A DNA stretch of 64,000 nucleotides from Tamarix chinensis (taxonomy: Eukaryota > Streptophyta > Magnoliopsida > Caryophyllales > Tamaricaceae). The stretch's first letter is position 1. Every line of letters starts with the position of its first letter. The stretch covers positions 83,610,745 to 83,674,744 of the forward strand of contig CM060175.1 in the NCBI GenBank assembly GCA_030549775.1, written 5' to 3'. The translations under genes were made by a program, and so were the position numbers. Positions 53,401 through 64,000 of the stretch are shown one piece after another. Below the pieces are notes generated by a model. The model saw only the letters and a program-made list of their open reading frames with translations, made no database searches and was not told the DNA's origin.

Positions 53401-53580
53401 GTTGGTTGTTATCAATATGGTAGCAGGGCTTAGTATTCCCTAAGAGTTTGTGTGATATTAAAAATCCCCTAAGAGCTTATTCGAGGATAAACAACCCCTT
53501 AGTTTTGTTCAATATGGTTCGGATGTTTTATGTGTAATAATTTTTTTGAAACATTTTAATAACATTATATTTGTATGGGT
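50480..53580. other. Unassigned AT-rich repeat-like DNA
   Basis: There is no open frame of note. A pyrimidine-rich stretch (51040-51250) followed by AT-rich DNA and tandem units (52995-53290) is reminiscent of an LTR, but I find no termini. It is cut at 53586 by a minus-strand LTR and resumes at 62821. Confidence 0.35.
52995..53290 (+). repeat. Three degenerate tandem units of about 100 bp
   Basis: Units share CACTTGAGTCTAT, ACTACATTAGAC, TTGAGGGTTAGTG and ATATAAAAACCC-type phrases, starting near 53095, 53175 and 53255, with a partial first copy before. Confidence 0.6.
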
Positions 53581-53693
53581 GTAACTGTAACACCCCAAAT
53601 TTACTACTGAAAAATTTCGTTTAAATCCAGATGTTTAGCGGAAGCGAAAGAATTAAAATCGTAAACTTGGGGGTATTACCGCCACACTTAGTA

Positions 53694-53739
53694 CCAGACC
53701 GGTTCACTCCTACCGTTCCGATACTAAGTGCTAAGGCTA
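53694..53739 (-). other. LTR 3'-terminal hairpin (outer minus-strand LTR)
   Basis: The minus strand reads CACTTAGTATCGGAACGG, a ten-base loop, then CCGGTCTGGTACTAAGTG. Fifteen of eighteen positions are Watson-Crick and two are G-U. Confidence 0.65.
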
Positions 53740-54240
53740 AACTAAACAATCATTAAGTAAGAATCATCAAAACGTAGGTCCATAGTTAACATAGACCATT
53801 CACGAAAACCACGAGTCAACAACAGTTAAAATATCGTTAAGGTTGCAACTTAAGAGTACGGTTTCAAAACAAGAAGTGTAGTACAAAATATAGCTAAATA
53901 AAACATATCCCAATGGACCAATATCCGGATCGCCTACTCACTCAAGTCAAGCCTTCCACCCCAAACTAGTAACCAATCAAATCTGCATAGGAGGTCTGCT
54001 CCCCACCATCGGTGGATCATCACAGAACCCATTCAATCAAGGTAGTATCAGTACGGGTCCAATACTGAGTAAGGGCGCAGGTGCGCTAAGGCCAAGCATA
54101 CAATCACACCGCATAGCACGCATAGCACAATCATATAAGTCATGCAATAACACACAAGATAAGGCCTGAGTACTTTCGGGTGACTTATTATTTATCCTCA
54201 TTAATAAAATGTCCATTTCACACATACTCTTTAATAACCC

Positions 54241-55145
54241 ATGTGAGCGTGGGAGCCCACTATTATAGCCGGTGGACCGGAAGATATACGCACAGGGCAG
54301 AACGCCTCTGATCCACTATTATAGCCGGTGGACCGGAAAATAAACGCACAGGGCAGAACGCCTCTGATCCACTATTATAGCCGGTGGACCGGATCATGGC
54401 CCCGACTCACATGGTGTTTCGCTTTAAGTACTTAGTATCTTTCCCATGGATTAACTTATTCGTTTGGTTTGTTGAGCACGAGATCCCCCACTATTATAGC
54501 CGGTGGACCGGAAGATAACGCACAGGGCAGAACGCCTCTGATCCACTATTATAGCCGGTGGACCGGAAAATAAACGCACAGGGCAGAACGCCTCTGATCC
54601 ACTATTATAGCCGGTGGACCGGATCATGGCCCCGACTCACATGGTGTTTCGCTTTAAGTACTTAGTATCTTTCCCATGGATTAACTTATTCGTTTGGTTT
54701 GTTGAGCACGAGATCCCCCACTATTATAGCCGGTGGACCGGAAGATAACGCACAGGGCAGAACGCCTCTGATCCACTATTATAGCCGGTGGACCGGAAAT
54801 AAAACGCACAGGGCAGAACGCTTCTGATCCACTATTATAGCCGGTGGACCGGATCATGGCCCCGACTCACATGGTGTTTCGCTTTAAGTACTTAGTATCT
54901 TTCCCATGGATTAACTTATTCGTTTGGTTTGTTGAGCACGAGATCCCCCACTATTATAGCCGGTGGACCGGAAGATAACGCACAGGGCAGAACGCCTCTG
55001 ATCCACTATTATAGCCGGTGGACCGGAAAATAAACGCACAGGGCAGAACGCCTCTGATCCACTATTATAGCCGGTGGACCGGAAAATTAACGCACAGGGC
55101 AGAACGCCTCTGATCCACTATTATAGCCGGTGGACCGGATCACGG
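54241..55145 (-). repeat. Hairpin cassette array with a 230-bp higher-order repeat
   Basis: The basic unit of 56-57 bp contains CCACTATTATAGCCGGTGG and CACAGGGCAGAACGCCTCTG. Groups of these plus a lead segment (GGATCATGGCCCCGACTCAC to GAGCACGAGATCCCC) repeat as a 230-bp unit: the landmark GGATCATGGCC occurs at 54391, 54621 and 54851. The 230-bp copies are nearly identical, unlike cassettes in other LTRs, so this amplification is recent. Confidence 0.88.
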
Positions 55146-56786
55146 GCTCGATCAACATCTTTCGCTTTACGTAATTAATGTCTTATCCGTGTCTTATTGA
55201 ATCACATCACACCCTTGACATGCATGCGGTTAATACCTACTACTTTCCCCTCCAAAGGGACCGTCCCATATTTTGAGACCCGTACCTCTTCTCACACCCA
55301 GCATCCATCCCTCGTAGACTTAGGTAAAGTAGCATATAGTAAGACACAAACTCCAAGGATATAGGCCATCCCAACACATATGATATCGACTCCGCATGTC
55401 CTCATCCCTCTAGGGTTCCTCCTTGGAGACTCTAATCAGACCTATGTGGCCCAACTCTTTCTTACTTACCCAAACATTACTTTGTTCTCTATCTCGCACC
55501 TCGTTTTTATTTGGAAATTCCCCAAATGTATTACTTTATCTCCCAGGTTCACGTGTGACCGGCAAAAACCTAGATGGCCACCCAAAACCCTAGCACTTTA
55601 CTTCCTCAACAAGTAACCTCCCTCTTTCACCCCAAAATCTCCCCTCTCCTTTAGAAAACCCATACTCATCCTTTATATAAGTGAATTCTCACTCTCAACC
55701 CCATACTCCATCCTCCCTTGATCATTTTATTTTACCCTTGTACCCTTCAATGTCCTCATTTTCTCCCAAAACCCTAATTGGGTCCCTTAGACACCCTTAC
55801 ATCGACCCACGTAAAATTTTGCACCCAAGTCTCCAATGGATCCATAACTTTAACATTATCTTATTTACTTCCCAAAATCAACCTTCCTCCAATAATATTC
55901 ATCCCTACGCATAATTTAGATACTCCATGCAGACTCCCCAACACCCACTTACTCGCAAAACCCTAATCAGATCCCTTATGCACCAACTCACGTACTATCT
56001 TTCATAATAAGTCTCCCATCACTCCAAGACTCTCCAAAACTCTCACTTACAACCCAAATCAACTTTTCCCACGTAAGGATCACGCACATGCAAGATCTAG
56101 TTCCCCCATGCAAACTTCCCAAATGTCCACTTTCCCGTTGTTCTTTTATTATCATTTCATGCTACCAAAACCCTGGCATGCATGTCCTAGAGGGACATAT
56201 CATGTCACATCATCAACATCAAATATCAACATAGAACATGTCATACTCATATAATGTAAGGCACATACATCATACCTCATTATCCACGCTGCGCTACACA
56301 AACGGTTTATTCATAACACATGCATAATACACATTATCATGGCATACCCATCATTCATCAACACATTATATTACACATAGCACAAGGCCATAGCTTCGTC
56401 CTTACCTAATACGACACCGGTCTTGGAGCACGCTCCTATGCCTCCTCCGGATGTCGACTTGACTCGCCTATAAAAGGGAAAACTAGAGGTTACTTTTCCT
56501 CCGACCAAAACACTATTCTTTCTACCTTACCCTTATCTTTAACTTACCATTAGGGCTAAAAATAATAATATTACTTTTATAAGTAAAAGTATGGTAATTA
56601 TTCTTAAGGTAGCTAATCATGCTACTACTAATAAGAGTAGGTATTAATAGTTACAATAATTTAAAGTAATTTTAATAATATTTATTATTAACGGTATTAG
56701 TTCAATGTTACTAATAATGATGATAGTAGTAGCAATAGTAAGGTTAGTGGTATGTGAAATATTACTAATAGTGACAAGGAACTAAA

Positions 56787-56812
56787 ATAATAATAATAAT
56801 AATAACAATAAC

Positions 56813-56866
<54 letters not shown>

Positions 56867-56868
56867 CA
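56787..56868 (+). repeat. (AAT)n trinucleotide repeat in LTR
   Basis: An almost pure TAA/AAT run with two interruptions (AACAATAACAATAA). It is the positional counterpart of the trinucleotide-rich DNA at 28980-30290. Confidence 0.85.
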
Positions 56869-58421
56869 TGATAATAATGATAATAGTTATACTATTAATA
56901 ATAACAATAAGGGTGTTAAAATAATAATACTAAAGTCATAAGTAACTAATAAATTAATACTAACAATTATAAATAAATCAAGGTTAGGTTGAATGATAAT
57001 AATAATAATAATAACCATAATAATAATAACATTGATAATAATAATAATAATACTTCTAAAAATAATTAACATTGTATAACAAGGGTTTAGGGTTTGGGGA
57101 GCTTAGAGGACCACCTAGGGGTGCTGGTGGCACAGGTGGCGGTGCATGGCGCACGGCGGCGGCGGCGTTAGAGGGAGAAGGAAGGTGGAGAAGTGGTGGA
57201 GGGGAAAGGAAGGGAAAAGAGAGGTTGGCAGGGGAAACAGAGGGTCTAGGGAGGTTGGGGAAGCTCCCTTGGTGGTTTTGGGAGGTAGAGGAGGTGCTGG
57301 AAGTGGCGGCACGGCGGTGGGCGGCGGTGAGAAGGGCGGCGGAGTTCGAGATGGGTTTGGTCGGGAAGGGCACTTTGCACGCCTGGGGCGGCGCGTGTAG
57401 AGCAAACCAAAGGGTGAGGGAGGCTTGGGTAGGTGGAGGGTGATGCAGGGAAGGGTTTCGGGGTGGATCGAGCGGTGGCGATGGGCGACGGCGACGGGGC
57501 GGCGGTCTGAAGAGGGGGCGGCGCAAGAGGTGATTTCTGGGTATGATTTTCGAAAGAGCCCGACGCTGGGGCTTGTTGTAATACCCCGTATTTTCAAAAC
57601 CTAATTTTATTAAGCCCAATGATTTTATTAGCGTAATTTGATGTAAATATTTAATTATTTTAATTTCGATTCGTTTTATGGATTTATCGACGATTTCGAA
57701 TTCATATTTGAATTTAATTAATTGTTGTCGTTGCGAACCATTTTAGATGAATTCGTTCACGACCATGATTTTATTATATTCTTATGATTTCGATTTTCGG
57801 TTAAAAATATATATTCCCTTTCTTTCTCGTGTTTTGATTTTTAATATTTTAGATTCGTTTTCGATTATAACTTCGTCGTGTGATTACGACTTTATTTTGG
57901 AGTTATATTTCGTTAACGAGATATATTATTTAAATTATAAAATTTCGATTTAAATAGTTAAAGTTATTTTAATAATTTTATCTATAGAAAATATTTCCGA
58001 CTTTAAATTTATTCGTTTTTAAAAATCGTTAATATCTTCGGGAAGTTTTAAATTAAAAATATTTTCGGAGTTTATTTATGAATTTCTTTTCGGAATTAAT
58101 TTTCTTCCGTTTTACGATTTTTGGTTTATGGAAAATCGATTTCGGAAATTATTTAAGTTAGTCTCGGTTTATTAGAATTTAATTTAAATATTTACTTTTA
58201 TGCTTTTAAATATTATTTCGATGTCTTATAATATATTTCCGTAAATAATACAAATTTTTATGTTCGTTGGTAAGTTTTCCGAAAATGTTTCCGAAATTCT
58301 TTATATAACTTTTTATTAATTTTAAGCTTTCGGAATCTTATGAAATAATTTTCGTTTAATGAATTTTAGATAAAATCTCCCAATAATAATTTTTAAATTT
58401 TTAATATTTTATTTTATATGT

Positions 58422-58429
<8 letters not shown>

Positions 58430-58453
<24 letters not shown>
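58430..58453 (+). repeat. Poly-A run of 24
   Basis: An uninterrupted A run between the AT-rich leader and the CT-rich tract of the nested LTR. The other LTRs lack it at this position. Confidence 0.95.
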
Positions 58454-60589
58454 GAGCCTAACCCGACCGTCGGACCCCCCCTCTTTCTTTTCCTTTTCCC
58501 TCCTCTCTCCCTTCTTTTCTATTTCCCTTTCCCGACTCCCCTGTGCTCTGCTCCCTGCGCAGAAACCCCAGCCCCGACCTCCTCCTCCCTGCTCCTCCTC
58601 GCCAACCACCGGCCAACCTCCAACCCCGCTAGCCCTCGTCGCCACCAACTGCAAGCAGCCGCGCCCAGCAGCCACGCACAGCAGCCGAAGAAGGCAGCAG
58701 CAACCGCGCAGGAGCAGCAGCGGCAGCAGCGACGAGCCACGCAGGCTGCGCCGCCATTGCCCGGTCACCGGCGAGCCTCGCTGACCACCGACGAGCCACC
58801 CCGGTCCCCGACGAAGCTTCTCCAACCTTCCTTTGCTCCGATTTCGTTGATTTTCGTTTGGTATAAATATCCGAAAACCCTAATATTAATTTGATTAATT
58901 GAGTGTGATTTAGCTTGTGATAAGCTAAATTAATTGTTGTATTATGTATATATGTGCTGTAAGATTGATTTGGATATGTTAATTGTATGGTTTGTGTTGA
59001 AAATTTGGGAAATTGAATTTTAGGTCGGGTTATGCCCAAATTTTTCGGATCCGTCCAATTTGGCGATTTTGGATAAATTGATTATACAATATGTTTTTAA
59101 ATGTATTTAATTTCATGTCGGAAACCGTCAATTTGAGAAATTTATACGGAATCAATCGGAATTTGATTTCTAGGTCAAAATTCGTGTGTATTGAAATTGG
59201 GTTGCGTAATTGAGTCATTCCGCTCAATTGATTTTACAACATCGTTTGAAATGTATTTAATTTCATATCGGAAGTGTTGATTTGGGAAAATGGTATGTAA
59301 TTAATCGGAATTGGATTTTTAGGTCAAAAACTTACGGGACTAAATCGGATTATGTAATCGTGTTGTTTTATTCAATTGACTATATAATTTACATTAGAAT
59401 ATATTTAATTACATTTTCGAACCGTCAATTTTATATTTTTGTCAAGAATTGATCGGATTTGCGTTTCGGGCTCAAAAACCCTAATTGTGCTAAATTGGGT
59501 ATTTCTTTTAGCGGTTTTGATCAATTGATTATTTGATATGTTGTAAAATGTGTTTAATTGCATTTCTAAACATTCAATTTAATTAAATTAATAGAATTCA
59601 ACCGAATTGCATTTTCGGGCCTAACACCCTAGATTTTAAGTGAGATTATGAAATTTGTTATGTGTATAATTGTTTTTCTAAAATTAAATTTGTAGAAATA
59701 TTTGAAATGATCCTAATTGCTTTCTAATACCTTTAATTGGAATTAATTGATTTGAATTATCTGAGTTTGTGTCGTGGGCTTTAAAACCCTAATTTTGAAA
59801 ACGGATCGTCTTGAATTGGTTAATCGGAAGACTGCTTTGTTAAAATTAATTATCTAGATTTATCTAAAATTAGTTTAATTGTGTTTTAAAACTATCAATT
59901 TGAGGTAATTGAAGTGATTTGGTCGATTCGTAGTTTAGGGATTTAAAAACCCTAATCTTCGGGGATTGTTTTATAAATTGATTTTGCTGTGTGTCTTTTA
60001 TCTAATCGATTTCTGTCTTTGGGTTTTAAATCATTTGATTTATATTTTAGTCTTAAATCTTAATAGAGCTATGCTCTTGAGTCCTAAGTTTTGGACACGT
60101 TTTCCAAGAAAGATCATTCATATTCGTTTGTATTTATTTAATTATAATATGTGAATTATTAATCGATAAGATAGTTTCTAACCTAGTTCCGATTTCTATC
60201 GGCGATCTAGGAAAACTTTCTCGTGGATTGTTGAGCTTTCGATAGCTCTCTCTCATTCTCAATTTGCTTAGCTAGCTTCGGATTGAGGTAAGTCTTACTT
60301 ACCTTTACTTATGGCTGAATTTGGATGTATGTCTACTTGAAGTGAAAGGTGATAAGTATGCCTATCGATTAATTAATTATGTCAAGTGGATGTTGTGTTC
60401 TGTGTGGTAATTGCATGTATGTACAAGTTTATAGCCTTAATGCAAATGTGTGTTAATATGACATTGGATATGGTATGTATTTGATTATTTGAATGGTTGA
60501 ATATTGATTGAAATTATATGATACCCTATGCTGTATTCTTATGCCATGGAATTATTTATGTGGGCCTATTTTACGGTCGGTTAAAATCA

Positions 60590-61170
60590 TTGAATAAGAT
60601 ACTAATTATTTAAAGTGAAAGATACGTGAGTTCGAGTTAGGGTATTTCCAAGGTGAAACACGGAGGCCTAGGGAGGTTGTTCGGCGGGGGTGTGTTGTCC
60701 CCGAGAGGTGCTTCAAGCCGTTCCACCGGTTCAGAATAGTGGCTCAGGAGCGTTTTGCCCTGAGAGGTGTAGAGTTCGTTCCACCGGACGATAATAGTGG
60801 CTCAGGTGACTTGTCCCTGAGAGGTGCTTCAGTCCGTTCCACCGGATTAAGAATAGTGGGGCCCTATACTCATCGTGAATAAGAATATGATATGAATTAA
60901 GTAATGAATAAGACACTAATTATTTAAAGTGGAAGATTACGTGAGTCTGGACCAGGTGTAGGATCCCTTCCACCGGATGATAATAGTGGCTCGGGTGTGT
61001 TGTACCCGAGAGGTGCTTCAAGCCATTCCACCGGTTCATAATAGTGGCTCAGGAGCGTTTTGCCCTGAGAGGTGTAGGATCCGTTCCACCGGATGATAAT
61101 AGTGGCTCGGGTGTGTTGTCCCCGAGAGGTGCTTCAGACCATTCCACCGGTTTAAGAATAGTGGGGTCCC
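60590..61170 (+). repeat. Tandem hairpin cassette with compensatory stem changes
   Basis: Two blocks start with AGATACTAATTATTTAAAGT or ACACTAATTATTTAAAGTGG. In them TTCCACCGG...AATAGTGG alternates with a stem-loop whose arms are CTCAGG/CCTGAG (60743-60764) or CTCGGG/CCCGAG (61106-61126 and, with one more pair, 60990-61010). Both arms change together. Blocks close on AATAGTGGGG(C/T)CCCT and ACTCATCGT. Confidence 0.78.
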
Positions 61171-61747
61171 TGAACTCATCGTAAATAATAAAATCGAATG
61201 TAATAATGATTATCATTGGATTGTTAGATTGGTGTTACTTAGCATGCTATCGTGATTTCTTGTACGCTTGTATCTTATGTGTTTTATGCTTATTTCCATG
61301 AGTTTGGTAGTATTGATTTACTCAGTACCGGACCCGTACTGATGCTACCTTGATTGAATGGGTCCTGTGATGATCCACTGATGGTGGGGAGCAGACCTCT
61401 CATGCAGGTTTTTGATCGGATATTGTATTTGGGTGGAAGGCTTGACTTGAGAGAGTAGGCAATCCGGAATTTGATCTATCGGAATTGGTCTTGTTTAACT
61501 GTATTTATGTCTGGAAATTTCAAGTGTTGTATTTAAAATATCAAGGGTATTGTAATTAACTTTTAATTTATCGTACTCTGATAAGCTTTTAAAATTCGGA
61601 TTTATTTCGCAGGTTCCGCTGATTGATTCAGCGATGATTTTATTTAGTGAATTGATTCACTTGTCATCTGCCTGTGGATATCTCCTTGTGGGAGTTTATT
61701 CTTACGGCATTGATGTTTAAAATTCTGTTTAACAGGTTTTAGCCTTG

Positions 61748-61792
61748 CATCTAGCATAAGATAGATGGTGGACATTTATCTTGTGTTAGATG
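61748..61792 (+). other. LTR 3'-terminal hairpin, subfamily C
   Basis: CATCTAGCATAAGATA (61748-61763) pairs with TATCTTGTGTTAGATG (61777-61792): fourteen Watson-Crick and two G-U pairs of sixteen, no mismatch. The surroundings (TAGCCTTG before, TGGCGGTAA after) are those of subfamily A, but the arms are unrelated to A's. Confidence 0.7.
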
Positions 61793-61885
61793 TGGCGGTA
61801 ACATTCCCCAAATTCTCTCCTAGCTTCTGCTTTATCCTTTCAAATTTTTTTTTTCAGGAGTGAATTTTGGGGGTGTTACACTTGT

Positions 61886-61899
61886 GGGGGTATTTATAG
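61886..61899 (-). promoter_or_regulatory. Putative LTR TATA box, minus strand
   Basis: The minus strand reads CTATAAATACCCCC. The nested LTR is inserted six bases downstream, which should separate the box from its start site. Confidence 0.55.
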
Positions 61900-62820
61900 G
61901 CTCGAATTGGGAAAATCGAGAGAGGGGGCAAGGGAGGACAGGTCAGGCGGCGGTTTGGGGCACGCCGGCCGGCAGGGGCAGCCGACGCAGGTCTGCCATG
62001 GCAGACCTATGTGCTGGTCGGGAAAAGAAGAGAAAAGGTGCGGGGCGGCCTAGGGATGATGGGGGGTGTCGGCTGGTCGAGGGAGGGTGGCCGGCAGGGC
62101 AGAAAAAGGGAAAGGCGGCATGCAGGCGGCATGCAGGCGGCGCGGGCAGGCGGTCGGCGCAGAGGGGGAAGGGCGGCGTGTTGCAGGTCGCGCGCGGGAG
62201 GAAGGAGAAAAGGGAAAGGGGTTGGACCGGTCGGTCCAGGAGAGAAAAGAAACAGAACCGGCCGAGCGGTTCGGCGAAGGAGAAGCAGGCCAGGCCTGCG
62301 AGCGAGACGGGGGGAAAGGGGGAGAGAACCGACCTGGGCCGATGGGCTGGCCCAGTCGGGGAAATGGGGGAGAGAAGGGAGAAAGGAGAGGGGGAAGGAA
62401 AAGAGAAAAGAAAAGGAAAATAAGGGAGAAAAAGGGATTAAGGAAAATAATTAAGGAAGAAAATAATTAATATGATTTATGGGGTGAGTTATAGTATTTT
62501 TAGTAGAAAATTAAAATTTTAGTAATTTATCTTAATATATCTAATTATATTAGTTTAAAAAGGTAGCTTTTAGAAAAATATTGGTTTAAACCTTATTTAA
62601 ATAAAATGAGTATGATAAAATAGTAATTTATTTATTTTAATTTATTAAACGCTCACATCTAATTTGGTATACTTAAAACCCCCAAAATAATTAAGTTAAA
62701 TAAATTTAAAAGGCAAAGTCCTCAACGTAATTAAATTAAATAAGTTTAAGAGTTAAATTTTCTAATAAAAGTAATTTATTAAATTATAGGCTTTTAAAAT
62801 TTTCGGGGGATTACAGTAAC

Positions 62821-63520
62821 AATCTCCCCATGTGCTCCTTTAAAAGATTACACGTTATCTGCACTAGGTTTCTCGAAAGTGAAAGCATATATAAATGTGA
62901 TATGTTTAAGCATGTGATTTCATGAGTTTTCCTTTAAACGCTTATAGGAGATATATTTTACTAAATACTTAATTGTATTAACCCCGTGAGTGGTGTTGTA
63001 TTGATCCCGAAACATCGGGAAAGAAATTAGACTTGCTTTGCAAGTTACCTGATTTTGTAAAGTCTTATATGGCGGAGCGATGTTATTCATTACGTTGGTT
63101 ATCCACACTTTCTTTTCTCGTCATTATTTCCCTATACCTATTGCACAATTTCTATTAAAAAGTTAAACATCTGACACTTCTATTTATTATTTTGATTTAT
63201 CTCATTTAAAGAGTTTCTCACACTTTGATTTCCCATTAAGTAAGTCTTACATCTGTCTCTATTTAGCTACCAACCACATATGATTCCTTGACGTATGAGA
63301 ACACCTGATCTTGACATAGGTTAGATAATTGTTATATCTACTCCATGTTTGATGAAGCGGTTTAAACCCCCATTTTTTAGCTTCGGTAAAACCATTTCAA
63401 TTTTTTTTTTTGAGATTTCCATACTTTTATGGAACTAGGAAAACCAAAATTTATACCTCATTGGTTCTTTTGGTTTCATTTATATTTCGAACCTCGAAGA
63501 TATCAAGGTATAATTTATAT
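62821..63520. other. Unassigned DNA right of the LTR nest
   Basis: This continues the DNA interrupted at 53580. Short open frames only, with no family recognised on either strand. Confidence 0.35.
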
Positions 63521-63524
63521 TATA

Positions 63525-64000
63525 TTATACAATCCTTATTTCAGTGGTTGAGCTTCCCACAATGGAAGTAAGACTTATCCTTCTTTGAGTTCCCTTGTTT
63601 GCTTTTAGACCTCCCATGCTTTGATTTCTGCCCTTGGATCTCCCTTGGTTTGCCACAAGTGTCTTGGACTTTGATGACGAGGCCACAATGTCTCCTCTTA
63701 TCATATCTTCTACTAAAAGTGATGTTGTCACCAATGTCATCGTGAGCTTTTCACCCAAGATGAAATTGCTAAGAGACTGACATAAAATCTCTAAGTTATC
63801 CAATGAATAAACTAGGAGCAATAAAACTTTAACTTCATCCCCAAACACTATCTCCACTTTCTTCAATTGGATGAATATGTTCCGGAACTCATTGAGGCAT
63901 ATTGTAATTTTTTTTCCATCTTCGTACCTTAATTTATACAAATTTCTCATGAGTTGTACCTTATTTATAGTAGTCTTATTTGCATAAAGTAGATCCAACT
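63525..64000 (-). pseudogene. Ty1/copia gag fragment, open at the window end
   Basis: The minus-strand frame reads KTTINKVQLMRNLYKLRYED, then LNEFRNIFIQLKKVEIVFGD, LLLLVYSLDN and LTMTLVTTSLLVEDM. It is the UBN2/Retrotran_gag_2 domain of copia polyproteins. A basic linker follows (SKGRNQS). The zinc knuckle is only partly readable and lies in another frame (YFHCGKLNH near 63565), so a frameshift precedes it. No protease or polymerase follows at lower coordinates. The N-terminal part lies beyond the window. Confidence 0.78.

Larger units (their letters stand above)
57577..61880 (+). mobile_element. Nested solo LTR-like element, plus strand (4.3 kb), subfamily C
   Basis: It starts TGTAATACCCC and ends GGGGGTGTTACA, with the exact duplication cttgt at 57572-57576 and 61881-61885. 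Parts in order: AT-rich leader rich in TTTCG words; a poly-A run (58430-58453); a CT-rich tract (58470-58850); a long AT-rich body (58860-60300) in which AATTTT-GGT/ATTGAATTG-like units of about 120-140 bp recur; the hairpin cassette (60590-61170); a GGTGGGGAGCAGACC segment (61384-61398); and a terminal hairpin with its own sequence. It is opposite in orientation to its host LTR. No coding region is present. Confidence 0.82.
53586..62815 (-). mobile_element. Outer solo LTR-like element, minus strand, interrupted by a nested LTR
   Basis: The plus strand reads TGTAACACCCC at 53586 and GGGGGATTACA to 62815, with the exact duplication gtaac at 53581-53585 and 62816-62820. Without the nested unit (57577-61880) and its duplication it is about 4.9 kb. 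From its own 5' end (62815) it has an AT-rich leader, a CT-rich tract (purine-rich on plus, 61900-62460), a TATA box (61886-61899), a second CT-rich tract (57070-57570), trinucleotide-rich DNA (56500-57060), a long array of hairpin cassettes (54241-55145), the CTCCCCACCATCGGTGGATC segment (53998-54017), and a terminal hairpin (53694-53739). The arrangement matches the unit at 30916-35407. No coding region is present. Confidence 0.82.

Noticed and set aside
57056..57619. 187-codon minus-strand frame with Pro-rich repeats
   Set aside because: It crosses the boundary of the nested LTR (57577), so it is partly made of the inserted unit; composition artefact.
61860..62470. 187-codon Arg/Gly-rich plus-strand frame
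   Set aside because: It starts in the nested LTR end and runs through the purine-rich strand of the host LTR; no gene.

Overview
This window is nuclear DNA of a flowering plant. The signs are an intron-rich fatty acyl reductase gene of the MS2/FAR2 pollen-wall type, a Cassandra-like TRIM element carrying a 5S-rRNA-derived box, a CACTA element with a Transposase_24-type second gene, and Ty3/gypsy and Ty1/copia remnants. I cannot name the species. About 90% of the window is repeats or unassigned DNA, and only one ordinary host gene is visible.

Layout. 1-12.3 kb: the end of a long-terminal-repeat-like unit (LTR), then a 114-bp satellite split by a 3.5-kb solo LTR, which is itself split by a 5.3-kb solo LTR; both insertions keep exact 5-bp target duplications. 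12.3-14.8 kb: unassigned. 14.8-22.3 kb: LTR pieces in both orientations, holding a copia-type solo LTR (17173-17878) and a complete Cassandra-like TRIM (21207-21964). 22.4-28.15 kb: a CACTA element without its left end; the TNP2 transposase gene is broken, but the second gene reads as seven in-frame exons. 28.15-36.25 kb: a minus-strand LTR split by a 4.5-kb plus-strand LTR. 36.25-39.9 kb: more minus-strand LTR pieces. 41.0-43.4 kb: a decayed gypsy pol on the minus strand with two RNase H segments. 43.4-46 kb: unassigned DNA with a 639-bp insertion flanked by 13-bp direct repeats. 46.0-49.0 kb: the FAR gene, nine exons, minus strand, with one frameshift. 49-53.6 kb: its upstream DNA and unassigned AT-rich DNA. 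53.6-62.8 kb: a minus-strand solo LTR split by a plus-strand 4.3-kb solo LTR. 63.5 kb to the end: a copia gag fragment on the minus strand.

The LTR-like units are the most unusual part. They share termini (TGTAA[T/C]ACCCC ... GGGGTGTTACA), 5-bp target duplications, a pyrimidine-rich tract, a tandem cassette built from two small hairpins, and a larger hairpin just inside the 3' end. The arms of that last hairpin differ completely in sequence between subfamilies but still pair, and some cassette stems show compensatory changes. That is direct sequence evidence for a conserved RNA (or cruciform) structure in a family of giant LTRs, or of non-autonomous elements, with no coding region next to them. 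Long proline- or arginine-rich open frames across the pyrimidine tracts are composition artefacts and are not annotated as genes.
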